A stretch of 35,426 bases of DNA from Nitriliruptoria bacterium (GTDB taxonomy: Bacteria; Actinomycetota; Nitriliruptoria; Euzebyales; Egibacteraceae): contig PWER01000166.1 in assembly GCA_003553565.1 (NCBI GenBank), positions 1 through 35,426 on the forward strand, given 5' to 3'. The translations under genes and the position numbers were made by a program. The notes under the pieces are model-generated. The model saw only the letters and a program-made list of their open reading frames with translations. It searched no databases and was not told the origin of the DNA. This document shows, one piece after another, positions 24,566-33,274 of this stretch (the stretch's first letter is position 1; each line of letters opens with the position of its first letter).

Positions 24566-25361
24566 CGCCCCGGCTGTCCGCATCCAGGCCACGGCCCGCC
24601 GCGTCGGCGCGCTGCTGGTAGCGCGCCGCCAGGCACACCAGGAACGCCTGGGCCGGCGCCCCCGTCGGCGGTGACAGGCCCAGGCGCCGAGCGAGCGGAG
24701 CGGCCACGCCCTCCAGCAGCGGCGTGGCCCGCGCCGAGGGCAGCTCGCCGGCGCGCAGCAGCGCGGTGCGCACCGCGGCGTAGCCCGGCGCGTCCAGCGC
24801 GCCGGGATCCAGGCGCGCCGCAGCCTGCTCCCAGCCGGCCGGCACGGTGAAGGTCACCGCGCTGGTGGGGCGCGGCACGCGCTCGTTGATGACGAAGGTG
24901 CCCGCGGCCAGGTCGCCCAGGCGCCGCGGCGGGCTGGTCACCAGGGCGCTGAGCACCGCCAGGCCGCCGGTGGTCGCGCCGATCTCGACCAGCACCAGCG
25001 CGGCGCGCAGCGCCGCGTGCCGCAAGCGCACCGGGCCGCCCTCGCGGGTCACCACCCGCAGCCCCAGCAGCATCTTGCCGGGGGTGCGCCCGCGCGCCAG
25101 GGTCTCGAAGCCGGTCGGGTAGCCCCACAGCAGCGCGGCGACGGTCACCAGCAGCACCGTCACCGCCAGCCAGTCGGGCACCGCGACGGTGGCCGCCAGC
25201 AGCGCCAGCGGCAGAGCCACCACCAGCAGCAGGCCCACGATGACCACGAGATCGACCGCGAGCGCCAGCGCCCGCGAGCCGATCCCGGCGGCGGGCAGCT
25301 CGATGGGGACCGCCTCGGGCGTGACGAGGTCGGCGTGGGGAGCGGTCGACGCGGACGCCAT
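24471..25361 (-). CDS. RDD-family membrane protein
   Basis: A 296-residue membrane protein. The RDD domain is residues about 25-160: IGSRALALAVDLVVIVGLLLVVALPL, then WLAVTVLLVTVAALLWGYPTGFETLARGRTPGKMLLGLRVV, and PRRLGDLAAGTFVINER. A soluble alpha-helical part follows (170-250), then a Ser/Pro/Ala-rich tail. RDD proteins are membrane proteins of debated function, with transport suggested in some. The neighbours are those of mycobacterial Rv3695. The ATG at 25361 has no ribosome site and lies eight bases from a CATACT -10 box. The tail is antisense to the hydrolase gene for 95 bases, so its true end deserves checking. Confidence 0.88.
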   Translation of the reverse strand: MASASTAPHADLVTPEAVPIELPAAGIGSRALALAVDLVVIVGLLLVVALPLALLAATVAVPDWLAVTVLLVTVAALLWGYPTGFETLARGRTPGKMLLGLRVVTREGGPVRLRHAALRAALVLVEIGATTGGLAVLSALVTSPPRRLGDLAAGTFVINERVPRPTSAVTFTVPAGWEQAAARLDPGALDAPGYAAVRTALLRAGELPSARATPLLEGVAAPLARRLGLSPPTGAPAQAFLVCLAARYQQRADAAGRGLDADSRGVRSGTAAPLPRSHRAAPAAPSATPSGSPAPD

Positions 25362-25368
25362 GGCCCGC

Positions 25369-25375
25369 CAGTATG
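25369..25375. promoter_or_regulatory. Overlapping bidirectional -10 elements (SpoIIM/RDD)
   Basis: CAGTAT on the plus strand (25369-25374) and CATACT on the minus strand (25375-25370) share five base pairs. Seven bases after the plus box lies a GTG (25382) in frame with SpoIIM; eight bases after the minus box lies the RDD ATG (25361). Both genes would be leaderless and driven by one symmetrical element. Confidence 0.55.
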
Positions 25376-26404
25376 GCTCGCGTGGTGACCCTGGATGCGT
25401 TCATCGCCCGTCATGAGGCCGAGTGGCGCCGGCTGGCGGCGCTGGCTCGTCAGCGACGCCTCGCCCCCGAGGAGACCACCGAGCTGGTCGCCCGCTACGA
25501 GCGGGTCGCCACCCACGCCGCGATCGCCCGCAGCCGCTACGGCGACCGCGAGCTCGCCGCGCGGCTGGCCCAGCTCACCGCGGCCGCCGCGGCGGCGGTG
25601 TACGGCGCGCGGCCGCGGCGCTGGTCGGCGCTGCAGGTCTTCGCCACGCGCACGTTCCCCGCGGCGCTGTGGCACCTGCGATGGCAGGTGGCGCTGGCCG
25701 CGGTGGTGTTCCTGGTTCCGGCGCTCGCATTGGGCGCGTGGGTGGCCACCTCGGCCGAGGCGTTCCAGGCGCTTGGCACCGAGGAGTTCCGCACCGCCTA
25801 CATCGAGGACGACTTCGCGTCGTACTACACCGACCGCCCCTCCACCGAGTTCTTCGCGCTGGTGACCACCAACAACGTCCAGGTCGGGGTGCTGGCGTTC
25901 GCGCTGGGGATCCTCGCCGTGCTGCCCACCCTGGCGGTGCTCACCGTCAACGGCCTCAGCGTGGGCATCGCCGGCGGGCTGCTCGGCGCCGCCGGCGACC
26001 TCGGGACCTTCTTCGCGCTGATCCTGCCCCACGGGCTGCTGGAGCTGACCGCGGTGTTCATCGCCGGGGCGGCAGGCATCCGGCTGGGCTGGTCGTGGCT
26101 CGCACCGGGTGAGCGCCGCCGCGTCGACGCGCTGGTCTGCGAGGCCCGGCGGGCGGTGGTGGTGGTCATCGGGCTGTTCGTGGTGTTCGCCGTCGCCGGG
26201 CTCATCGAGGGCTATGTGACCGGCGAGGACTGGGCGCCCACCTGGTTGCAGCTGGGCCTGGGCTCCGCGGCGCTGGCGGGGTTCCTCGGCTACGCGGGAG
26301 TGCTCGGGCGGCGCGCCGCCGCTGCGGGGCTGACCGGCGACCTCGGCGAGGAGCGCGCCGCGCAGGGCGTGCGCGCGCTGGCGCGGGTCGCAGCCGACGA
26401 GTGA
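25373..26404 (+). CDS. Stage II sporulation protein M-like membrane protein
   Basis: A 343-residue (or 340, see below) membrane protein of the SpoIIM family. A soluble helical N-terminus (1-100, WRRLAALARQRRLAPEETTELVARYERVATHAA) precedes about five to six transmembrane segments. FFALVTTNNVQVGVLAFALGILAVLPTLAVLTVNGLSVG and LPHGLLELTAVFIAGAAGIRLGW are the characteristic SpoIIM stretches. In sporulators SpoIIM acts in septal peptidoglycan remodelling during engulfment; in non-sporulating actinobacteria the role is unknown. The ATG at 25373 is the furthest start, but it overlaps the -10 box; GTG at 25382 fits a leaderless mRNA better. It converges on the DUF58 gene with 11 bases between stops. 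Confidence 0.88.
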   Translation: MARVVTLDAFIARHEAEWRRLAALARQRRLAPEETTELVARYERVATHAAIARSRYGDRELAARLAQLTAAAAAAVYGARPRRWSALQVFATRTFPAALWHLRWQVALAAVVFLVPALALGAWVATSAEAFQALGTEEFRTAYIEDDFASYYTDRPSTEFFALVTTNNVQVGVLAFALGILAVLPTLAVLTVNGLSVGIAGGLLGAAGDLGTFFALILPHGLLELTAVFIAGAAGIRLGWSWLAPGERRRVDALVCEARRAVVVVIGLFVVFAVAGLIEGYVTGEDWAPTWLQLGLGSAALAGFLGYAGVLGRRAAAAGLTGDLGEERAAQGVRALARVAADE

Positions 26405-26415
26405 CGTCCCGGGCG

Positions 26416-27771
26416 CTAGAGGCGGCCGCGCTGCTTGCGGGCCACGTAGGCGTCGGCGATGGCGCCGGCCAGGCGCCCGGGCGGCTCGTCGACCACGCCC
26501 GCCCCTGCGGCTCGCAGCCGTGCGGCGAGCCTGCGACGGGCCGCCAGCGCGTCGGCGGCGGCAGCCTGACGGTGGGCCTGGACCGCGTCGGCGGGCGTGG
26601 CGCGGGCCAGCGCGTCCAGCGCCGGGTCGCGGGCGGCGGCCACGAGCACCAGGTGGTCGCGCACCGCCAGCGGCAGCGCCGGCAGCAGGGTCTCGGCGAC
26701 GCTGCCGGGCGCGAGCTCGGTGCACACCACGAGCAGCGCGCGGCGACGGAACCGCTGGAGCGTCGCGCGCAGGGCCACGGTCAGGTCGCTCTCGACCAGC
26801 TCGGCGTCCAGCTGGTACAGCGCGTCGGTGAGACGTCCGAGCGCCGGGCGCCCGCCGGTGGCGGGCACGGTGGCGCGCACGCGGTCGGCGTAGGCGACCA
26901 GGCCGGTGCGATCGCCCAGGCGGGTGGCCACCGTGGCCAGCGCCAGCACCGCGTCCATGCCGTGCTCCAGCCGCGGCTGCGCCGCGCCGACCACGGCTGC
27001 GGCGTCGGCGCGGCGCGGCGCGGTGGCGATGCGCCCGGCCATGAGCCGCCCGGTGTCCAGCAGCGCCACCACGTGCTGGTTGCGCTCCACGCGGTGCTCG
27101 CGGACGATCAGCTTGTTCGCCCGCGCGGTGGCCGCCCAGTCGATGTGGCGGTGCTCGTCGTCGGGGGTCCACTCGCGCAGCTGGGCGAAGTCGGTGCCGG
27201 CCCCGCGCTCGCGGACGCTGCGCTGACCCTCCTCCAGCAGCCGTGCGCGCCGCGCCCGCAGCTCGGCCTCCTGGCGCGACCGAAACGAGGGCACGACGCG
27301 CAGCACCGACCGCGCCGGCAGCCGCCCCTGGCGCACCACCAGGCCCAGCGGGCCGCGGCTGCGTGCCGTGGCGCCCTCCAGCACCCAGCGACCGCGCCGC
27401 TGCGGGCGCAGCGTCGCCTGCGCCCGCGCGGTGCCGCCGGCAGGGACCGTCAGGCGGGCCCGCCGCGTCTGCGCTCCCAGCGCCGGCGGGAGGTCGTCGG
27501 CCACCGCAACCGCGCCGCCGCGCCGCGCGGCGCTGGCCACCTGCCAGCGCACCTCGGCCTGCTCCTCCAGGCCCACCACCTGCGGCAGGTCGCGATGCAG
27601 CGTCAGCTGGCCCACCGGCACGGCCAGCAGCCCGTCGAGCGCGGCGGCGCCCAGCACCAGCGCGTTGACCGCCGCCAGGCTGGGCCAGCCCGGCGGCAGG
27701 ACGAGCAGCGCCACCGCGCCCGCCGCGGCCACCGCGGCGAGGCGACCGGTCGGCAACCAGATGCGGCGCAC
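26416..27771 (-). CDS. DUF58 domain protein
   Basis: A 451-residue membrane-anchored protein. Two hydrophobic segments occur near the N-terminus (LAAVAAAGAVALLVLP and a second at 32-52), then an Ig-like beta region with RGRWVLEGATARSRGPLGLV. Next is the DUF58 signature GTDFAQLREWTPDDEHRHIDWAATARANKLIVREHRVE. The remainder resembles a von Willebrand A fold (VVALLDTGRLM). DUF58 proteins are nearly always encoded with a MoxR AAA+ ATPase, which probably acts on them as a chaperone. The GTG at 27771 is one base after the moxR stop (TGACGTG), so translation is coupled. It is the last gene of a five-gene minus-strand operon. Confidence 0.92.
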   Translation of the reverse strand: MRRIWLPTGRLAAVAAAGAVALLVLPPGWPSLAAVNALVLGAAALDGLLAVPVGQLTLHRDLPQVVGLEEQAEVRWQVASAARRGGAVAVADDLPPALGAQTRRARLTVPAGGTARAQATLRPQRRGRWVLEGATARSRGPLGLVVRQGRLPARSVLRVVPSFRSRQEAELRARRARLLEEGQRSVRERGAGTDFAQLREWTPDDEHRHIDWAATARANKLIVREHRVERNQHVVALLDTGRLMAGRIATAPRRADAAAVVGAAQPRLEHGMDAVLALATVATRLGDRTGLVAYADRVRATVPATGGRPALGRLTDALYQLDAELVESDLTVALRATLQRFRRRALLVVCTELAPGSVAETLLPALPLAVRDHLVLVAAARDPALDALARATPADAVQAHRQAAAADALAARRRLAARLRAAGAGVVDEPPGRLAGAIADAYVARKQRGRL

Positions 27772-27772
27772 G

Positions 27773-28803
<1,031 letters not shown>

Positions 28804-28807
<4 letters not shown>

Positions 28808-29907
28808 CGCAGGTCCTCCTGGGCGGGTGCGGCAGCGGATGGTCCGGGGGCGTCGAGGGCGGCGCGCAGCGCGGCGACGTCGGTGCCGAGCACGACCAGA
28901 CCCGCGTCGTCGGCCGGCTCGGCGGTCAGCGCCCGGTAGGCGCGGTCACCGGCGATGCCGGCGCGGCGGTGGCACTGCTCGGCCAGCGTCGGCGCGTCGA
29001 GGTCGGGGGCGAGCCCGAGCCGCGCCGTGGCGTGCTCGCGTGCGGCGCGGCGCAGCGACGCGGCCGACTCGCCGCGGCCGCCGTGCTGCTCGCGGAGGTC
29101 GGCGGTGGCCAGCACGAGCTCGGAGGCCGGCAGCGCGACGGCGGGGCGCTCGGCGACCAGCTCGGCGTCGCGCGGTCCGCGCCAGGCGAGGATCAGCACC
29201 GCAACCAGCCCGAGCTGGGCCAGCGCCCACCACACGCGCGGGTCCACCAGGGAGATCAGGTCGACCTCGTCCTCGCCGGGCGCGGGCGGGGCGAGCACCG
29301 CCACGGCCGCCTCGTCGGTGGGTGCCAGCAGGGCGGCGGCGAGCTCGGCGTGGTCGGCGTCGGCCAGGTGGGCGTTGGTCAGCGGCTGGGGGTCGCCCAG
29401 CGCCACCACCGTCCCGGCCCCGCGCTGGTCCAGCGCCAGCCACACCCCACCGCCGTCGGCGGCGGGGAAGCATCCCGGCGCGGCGTAGGTGGCCGCGCCC
29501 GTGCCGGGTGCGACCGCCTCGGCGCCGGCCAGGGCCGCCACGTCGCAGTCGCGGGTCAGGCGCGGCGTGCCCAGGCCGACGGTCGCGTCGCGCTCGGGCG
29601 CAAGCGGCGACTCGGGGTCGGCGATGATCAGGCGTCCGCCCTGGGCCACCCAGGCCTCGAGGTCGGCGCGCGCGTCGTCGTCGAGCCGGTCGGCGACCAG
29701 CAGGGCGGTGTCGGCGGCGGCTGGCGGCGTCTCGGCGACGGTCACCTGCGCGCCGAGCTCGCCGAGCACGTCGACCAAGGCGGCGAGCCCCTGCGGGCCG
29801 GTGCCCTCGGGGTCCAGCGGGAAGCCCTCGCCGCGACCGTCGGCGGCCAGCAGCGCCACGACGAGCACCGCTGCGGCGACCGCGCCGAGCAGCAGGCGCG
29901 CCCTCAT
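28804..29907 (-). CDS. DUF4350 domain membrane protein
   Basis: A 367-residue protein. A signal-anchor at residues 3-21 leads to an external domain of about 200 residues: LDPEGTGPQGLAALVDVLGELGAQVTV is the DUF4350 start and LEAWVAQGGRLIIADPES its core, resembling GATase-like folds. A second transmembrane segment (VWWALAQLGLVAVLILAW, about 225-242) is followed by a cytoplasmic helical tail. DUF4350 is found next to MoxR/DUF58/DUF4129 genes and has no proven activity. ATGA overlaps exist with both neighbours, so the operon is tightly coupled. Confidence 0.9.
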
Positions 29908-30662
29908 CGCCGCACCTGCCCGTCAGGGCGCTCGGGCGCGCTGACCCGGCCAGGCGCCCGGCTGGCCCGCGTGGCCGCGCGGCTCGGGTCGGGCTGCGCC
30001 AGGCGCGCGGCGAGGTCGTCGGCGGCAGCGCGCACCGCGGTCAGTGACGGCTCGGTGACCGGCCGTCGGGCGTACCAGGCGCGCTCGAAGGCGTCGGTGA
30101 GCAGGGCGACGGTGTCGGCGAGATGGGGGGCGCCGCGCCGCACCCGGGCGAGGTCCTCACCGGCGGTGGCGCCGGGCTCCTCGGTCACGAGCCCGCGGGC
30201 GGCGAGCTCGGCGATGCCGAGGCGGTACCAGCAGCGCACCGCCTCGCGTCGGCGTCCCTGCGCCTGGGCGGCCTCGGCGTCGGCGCGCCAGTCCCGGGGT
30301 GCCCGCCCGACCTGCGCGTCGGCGCTCGCACGCAGCGCGCCACTCCGCCGGGTGCGCGCCACGAGGCGCCACAGCCCCCAGGCGACCACACCGGCCAGCG
30401 CGGCCAGCGCGACCGCGGCGAGCGCCGTGCCGGCGGGGGTGCCGCCGAGCTGGTCCAGGCCCCACGCGAGGCCCCGCTGGAGCGCGTCGACGGCGCGCTC
30501 GACCAGGCCGGGCTGGGCCTCGGCGTACTCGGGGCGGGCCAGCACGTCCTCTGCCGCCGCGCCGGCGGCGCCCTCCTCGCGCCGCGGCGGGGGCAGGTCG
30601 GCCAGGGGCTCAGCGGGCAGCGGGCGCCTCCCCTGCGGCGAGCTCGGCCTCGCGGGCAGCAA
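29904..30662 (-). CDS. DUF4129 domain membrane protein
   Basis: A membrane protein of up to 252 residues. EDVLARPEYAEAQPG leads into an amphipathic segment, one transmembrane helix follows (PAGTALAAVALAALAGVVAWGLWRLV), and the C-terminal cytoplasmic DUF4129 domain contains GRRREAVRCWYRLGIAELAARGLV and DAFERAWYARRPV, its signature. The start is unclear: the only ordinary candidate before the conserved part is TTG at 30662, which overlaps the previous gene by 53 bases and has no clear ribosome site. A CTG at 30620 has GGGGAGG six bases upstream and overlaps by 11 bases. The gene end overlaps the next start as ATGA. Confidence 0.85.
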   Translation of the reverse strand: MLPARPSSPQGRRPLPAEPLADLPPPRREEGAAGAAAEDVLARPEYAEAQPGLVERAVDALQRGLAWGLDQLGGTPAGTALAAVALAALAGVVAWGLWRLVARTRRSGALRASADAQVGRAPRDWRADAEAAQAQGRRREAVRCWYRLGIAELAARGLVTEEPGATAGEDLARVRRGAPHLADTVALLTDAFERAWYARRPVTEPSLTAVRAAADDLAARLAQPDPSRAATRASRAPGRVSAPERPDGQVRR

Positions 30663-31575
30663 GCAGCACGGCGAGGTCGAGCCCCTCGACCCGCACGCGC
30701 CGGTCGAGGTAGAGCGCGGCCAGCATCATCACCCCGGCGGGCAGCACCACCAGCTCGGTGCCCAGCAGCACCGCACCGGTCACCACCGCCAGCACCTCCT
30801 CGACCGGCAGCACCAGCTGGGCCACGGCCGGCAGGCCGCTCAAGGCGTTGCGCACCAGCAGCAGCACCACCGCCACCAGCAGGCCGAACGCGCCGACGCG
30901 CCAGCGCGCGCCGGCGCTGAGCTGCGCGGCGCGCCCGAGGGCGCGCAACGGCCCGCCGCGCTCGACCGCGGCTACGACGGGGGCCAGGCCCGCCAACCCG
31001 ATCAGCCAGCCCGCGCCGGCCAGCAGCGCGGGCAGCACCAGCACCACCAGCGGCGCGGCGACCACTGCCACCAGCGCCACCAGCAGCATCGCTCCGGCGA
31101 GGCCGGCGAGCGCGGCGGCGATCAGCAGCCCAAGGGTGGCCGCGGTCGCCACCAGCCGGCCGGGGCGCGCCAGGAGCGCGGCCCGCACCCCGAGCGTCAC
31201 CCCGAGCTGGTCGGCGACCAGGATGCGGCTGGCGCCTACCAGCACCACCGGCACGACCACCACGGTGTACAGGGCGGTCAGGCCGAGCAGGCGGCCGCCG
31301 AGGCGCTCGGCCTCGGCCAGCGTCGTCGGGTCGGTGGGGTCGGCCTGCTGCAGCGCCACCGAGGTGGTGGCCACGTCGACCAGCGCGCCGCTGGACAGCA
31401 GCGCCACCGGCGCCAGCACCACCGCGACCACGGCCAGCAGCCGCGACGCGTGGCGGCGCAGCACCGCGAAGGGCAGGTCGAGGATCGCCGCGAGGCCGCG
31501 GGGGCGCAGCGCCGCGGCACCGGCCCGCGGGTCGGCCCCGGGGGCCAGGTCCTGCCAGGGCGGGATCGCGGTCAC
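30610..31575 (-). CDS. Multi-TM membrane protein (GPDPase membrane-domain-like), first gene of the MoxR operon
   Basis: A 321-residue protein with about six hydrophobic segments and short loops. LAAILDLPFAVLRRHASRLLAVVAVVLAP near the N-terminus resembles the membrane domain found in some glycerophosphoryl diester phosphodiesterases (YP-rich helix, then an arginine pair before the first TM). There is no catalytic domain. It corresponds in position to mycobacterial Rv3689. The start is GTG at 31575 with GAGGAG upstream at a rather long spacing (about 11 bases). TAGCCT at 31648-31643 is a possible -10. Confidence 0.83.
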   Translation of the reverse strand: MTAIPPWQDLAPGADPRAGAAALRPRGLAAILDLPFAVLRRHASRLLAVVAVVLAPVALLSSGALVDVATTSVALQQADPTDPTTLAEAERLGGRLLGLTALYTVVVVPVVLVGASRILVADQLGVTLGVRAALLARPGRLVATAATLGLLIAAALAGLAGAMLLVALVAVVAAPLVVLVLPALLAGAGWLIGLAGLAPVVAAVERGGPLRALGRAAQLSAGARWRVGAFGLLVAVVLLLVRNALSGLPAVAQLVLPVEEVLAVVTGAVLLGTELVVLPAGVMMLAALYLDRRVRVEGLDLAVLLAAREAELAAGEAPAAR

Positions 31576-31642
31576 GGGCGGGGGCGCTCCTCGGTGGACC
31601 GACGGTGACGGATCAGGCCGACTGGCGACCCGTGCCGTGCGC

Positions 31643-31648
31643 AGGCTA
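31643..31648 (-). promoter_or_regulatory. Possible -10 box of the MoxR operon
   Basis: TAGCCT within GATAGCCTGCG on the minus strand, giving a leader of about 60 bases before the GTG at 31575. No -35 is recognisable. Confidence 0.35.
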
Positions 31649-31700
31649 TCGCCCGCACCGCGCCCGACGCGCGCGCCCAGGCCGGTTGGTGCCGCGGCGC

Positions 31701-31727
31701 TTCAGCGCGCCTGCCCGCCGCCGACGG
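31701..31727 (+). promoter_or_regulatory. Weak sigma-28-like motif upstream of the NlpC/P60 gene
   Basis: TTCA (31701-31704), 15 bases, then GCCGACGG (31720-31727). This has the spacing of the flagellar sigma-28 consensus (TAAA-N15-GCCGATAA) but mismatches in both halves. It would give a leader of about 30 bases. Confidence 0.25.
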
Positions 31728-31766
31728 TGGGCATGACATGACTGGTGCGCCCGCGGAGCCTGCTGC

Positions 31767-32504
31767 ATGAGCGCCATCGCCCCGGTGACGGGCACGAGCG
31801 TGGACACCGCCGAGCCCACCCGCCCTCCCGGCGGCGACTTCGCCGCGCTGCTGGCCCTAGCCGCCGATGACGCCGAGGGCCGCGAGACCGACGCCGCGCC
31901 TGCCCCACCCGACCTCGGCGGCAGCGGGCCGGGCACGGTCACCCTCGGCGAGATGGTCCAGTCGCTGGCCGGCCAGGACTCGCAGTTCGTCTCCGACCTG
32001 CCGCCCGCTGGCGGCGGGGCACCGGGCACCGGCGGCGACAACGGGCCCGGCGAGGACAGCGAGGACAGCGACGGCGCCGACGCGGTCACAGCGAGCAACG
32101 GTTCACAGGCCAGCAGCGACCGGCCCGCTGGCATCTCCGCGCAGGCGTGGGAGCATCCCGCGGTGCGCGCGGCCTCGGAGTACCTGGGCGTGCCCTACAA
32201 GTGGGGCGGCACCAACCCCGACGTGGGGCTGGACTGCTCGGGGCTGGTGCAGCGGGCGTTCCGCGACGTGGGGGTGGAGCTGCCGCGGGTCTCGGCTGAC
32301 CAGTCGCGCGCCGGCGACGCGGTGCCCGGCGGCCTCGACGACGCCCAGCCCGGCGACCTCATCTACTACGCGGGCAGCAGCACCAACCACATCGGCATCT
32401 ATCTCGGCGACGGCGAGATGCTGCACGCGCCGCGGCGCGGCGAGGACGTGCAGGTGGACAGCGTGCGCCAGGCCGACCCGACCCGGGTGCGCCGCGTCAT
32501 GTAG
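31767..32504 (+). CDS. NlpC/P60 peptidoglycan hydrolase without a signal peptide
   Basis: A 245-residue protein. Residues 128-245 are the C40 peptidase domain: VRAASEYLGVPYKWGGTNP, catalytic Cys157 in GLDCSGLVQ, His208 in NHIGIYLGDG, and His220 in MLHAP. It should cut cell-wall peptides. Residues 1-120 are an acidic, Gly/Pro-rich, probably disordered region starting MSAIAPVTGTSVD, with DFAALLALAADD. No signal peptide or TM segment is present, so export must be by another route. Similar N-termini occur, as I recall, in flagellar clusters of actinobacteria, which would make it an analogue of FlgJ. GGAG is eight bases before the ATG. Confidence 0.88.
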   Translation: MSAIAPVTGTSVDTAEPTRPPGGDFAALLALAADDAEGRETDAAPAPPDLGGSGPGTVTLGEMVQSLAGQDSQFVSDLPPAGGGAPGTGGDNGPGEDSEDSDGADAVTASNGSQASSDRPAGISAQAWEHPAVRAASEYLGVPYKWGGTNPDVGLDCSGLVQRAFRDVGVELPRVSADQSRAGDAVPGGLDDAQPGDLIYYAGSSTNHIGIYLGDGEMLHAPRRGEDVQVDSVRQADPTRVRRVM

Positions 32505-32521
32505 CGACCCGCGGCCGCACG

Positions 32522-32562
32522 GCGCGTCACGCGCGCAGCGCGTCACGGCGCAGCGCGTCACG
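32522..32562. repeat. 15-bp tandem repeat covering the PilZ stop codon
   Basis: Two exact 15-base copies (32533-32547, 32548-32562) follow a partial 10-base copy (32522-32531). The unit contains GCGCGTCACG. The PilZ stop codon (32560-32558) is inside the last copy, and the repeats fill the space between the convergent NlpC/P60 and PilZ genes. Confidence 0.85.
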
Positions 32563-33205
32563 GCGCGGCGTTGCGCTGGCGGATCTGCTCGGCGAGCAGG
32601 AAGCGGCGCAGCTGCTCGGCGACCTGCTCGGAGGGCGGGTCGAGGCGCAGCCCCACGTCGAGCGCGCCCTCGTGCTCGTGGTAGCGGACCACCTCGCCAG
32701 GCAGCGTCAGGCCACGCTCGACGAGGTCGAGGCTCACCAGCACCTCGCGATCAGGGCGCACCGGCGCGTCCAGCGGCAGGCGGCACCGCAGCCCGCCCTC
32801 GCTGAGGTCCACGGTGCGCGCGCTCCAGGCGACCTGACCGAGGTGCAGCGTGACCGAGCCCATCACCGGCACGCGGAAGCCGTCGCGGCGCTGGCTGCGC
32901 TCGGGCTCGGCGGTGGCGGTGACGTGCCACTGCGGCACGGGCTGCTCGACCAGCCCCTGATAGGCCACCGGCAGGCGCCACAGCCCCTCGTCGCTGGTCC
33001 AGCGCACCGTCAGCGCGGCGCGGGGCGGCTCGGCGCCCACATCGGAGGGGCGGGCCAGCCACAGCGCGTCGCCCTGCACATCCTCCACGCGCGAGGCGAC
33101 GGGCTCGGCGTGACCGGGCAGCTCCAGGCCCACCAGGGCGTTGAGCGCGGGCAGGCGACGCACCGCGCGCGGCGTGGCGCGCTGCTGACGACGTCGACGC
33201 CGCAC
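32558..33205 (-). CDS. PilZ-domain (YcgR-like) c-di-GMP receptor
   Basis: A 215-residue cytoplasmic protein. Residues 20-100 look like the YcgR N-terminal (flagellar brake) beta domain. Residues 103-205 are a PilZ domain with both c-di-GMP binding motifs intact: RDGFR (Arg107 and Arg111, RxxxR) and DLSEGG (133-138, D/NxSxxG). Proteins of this layout slow flagellar motors or alter motility when c-di-GMP rises. The start is GTG at 33205, with AGGGGG a few bases upstream. It is divergent from folP2 by 69 bases and convergent with the NlpC/P60 gene. Confidence 0.9.
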   Translation of the reverse strand: MRRRRRQQRATPRAVRRLPALNALVGLELPGHAEPVASRVEDVQGDALWLARPSDVGAEPPRAALTVRWTSDEGLWRLPVAYQGLVEQPVPQWHVTATAEPERSQRRDGFRVPVMGSVTLHLGQVAWSARTVDLSEGGLRCRLPLDAPVRPDREVLVSLDLVERGLTLPGEVVRYHEHEGALDVGLRLDPPSEQVAEQLRRFLLAEQIRQRNAAP

Positions 33206-33261
33206 CTCGCCCCCTTCTTGCGCGCTCGGGCGCAGTCAGCTTGGTGCACCTTGCCACGGCC

Positions 33262-33267
33262 TAGACT
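33262..33267 (+). promoter_or_regulatory. -10 box, leaderless promoter of the folP2-like gene
   Basis: TAGACT seven bases before the ATG at 33275, with TTGGTG at 33241-33246 as a weak -35 (spacing 15). There is no ribosome site, so the mRNA is probably leaderless. Confidence 0.65.
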
Positions 33268-33274
33268 CGACCGC

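Noticed and set aside
25373-26404. SpoIIM-like gene as evidence of sporulation
   Set aside because: SpoIIM-family proteins are widespread in non-sporulating actinobacteria within this same MoxR locus. No other sporulation gene is present here.
28969-31608. An 879-codon plus-strand frame opposite the MoxR operon
   Set aside because: It is antisense to DUF4350, DUF4129 and the multi-TM gene, with Gln/His/Arg-rich low-complexity sequence.
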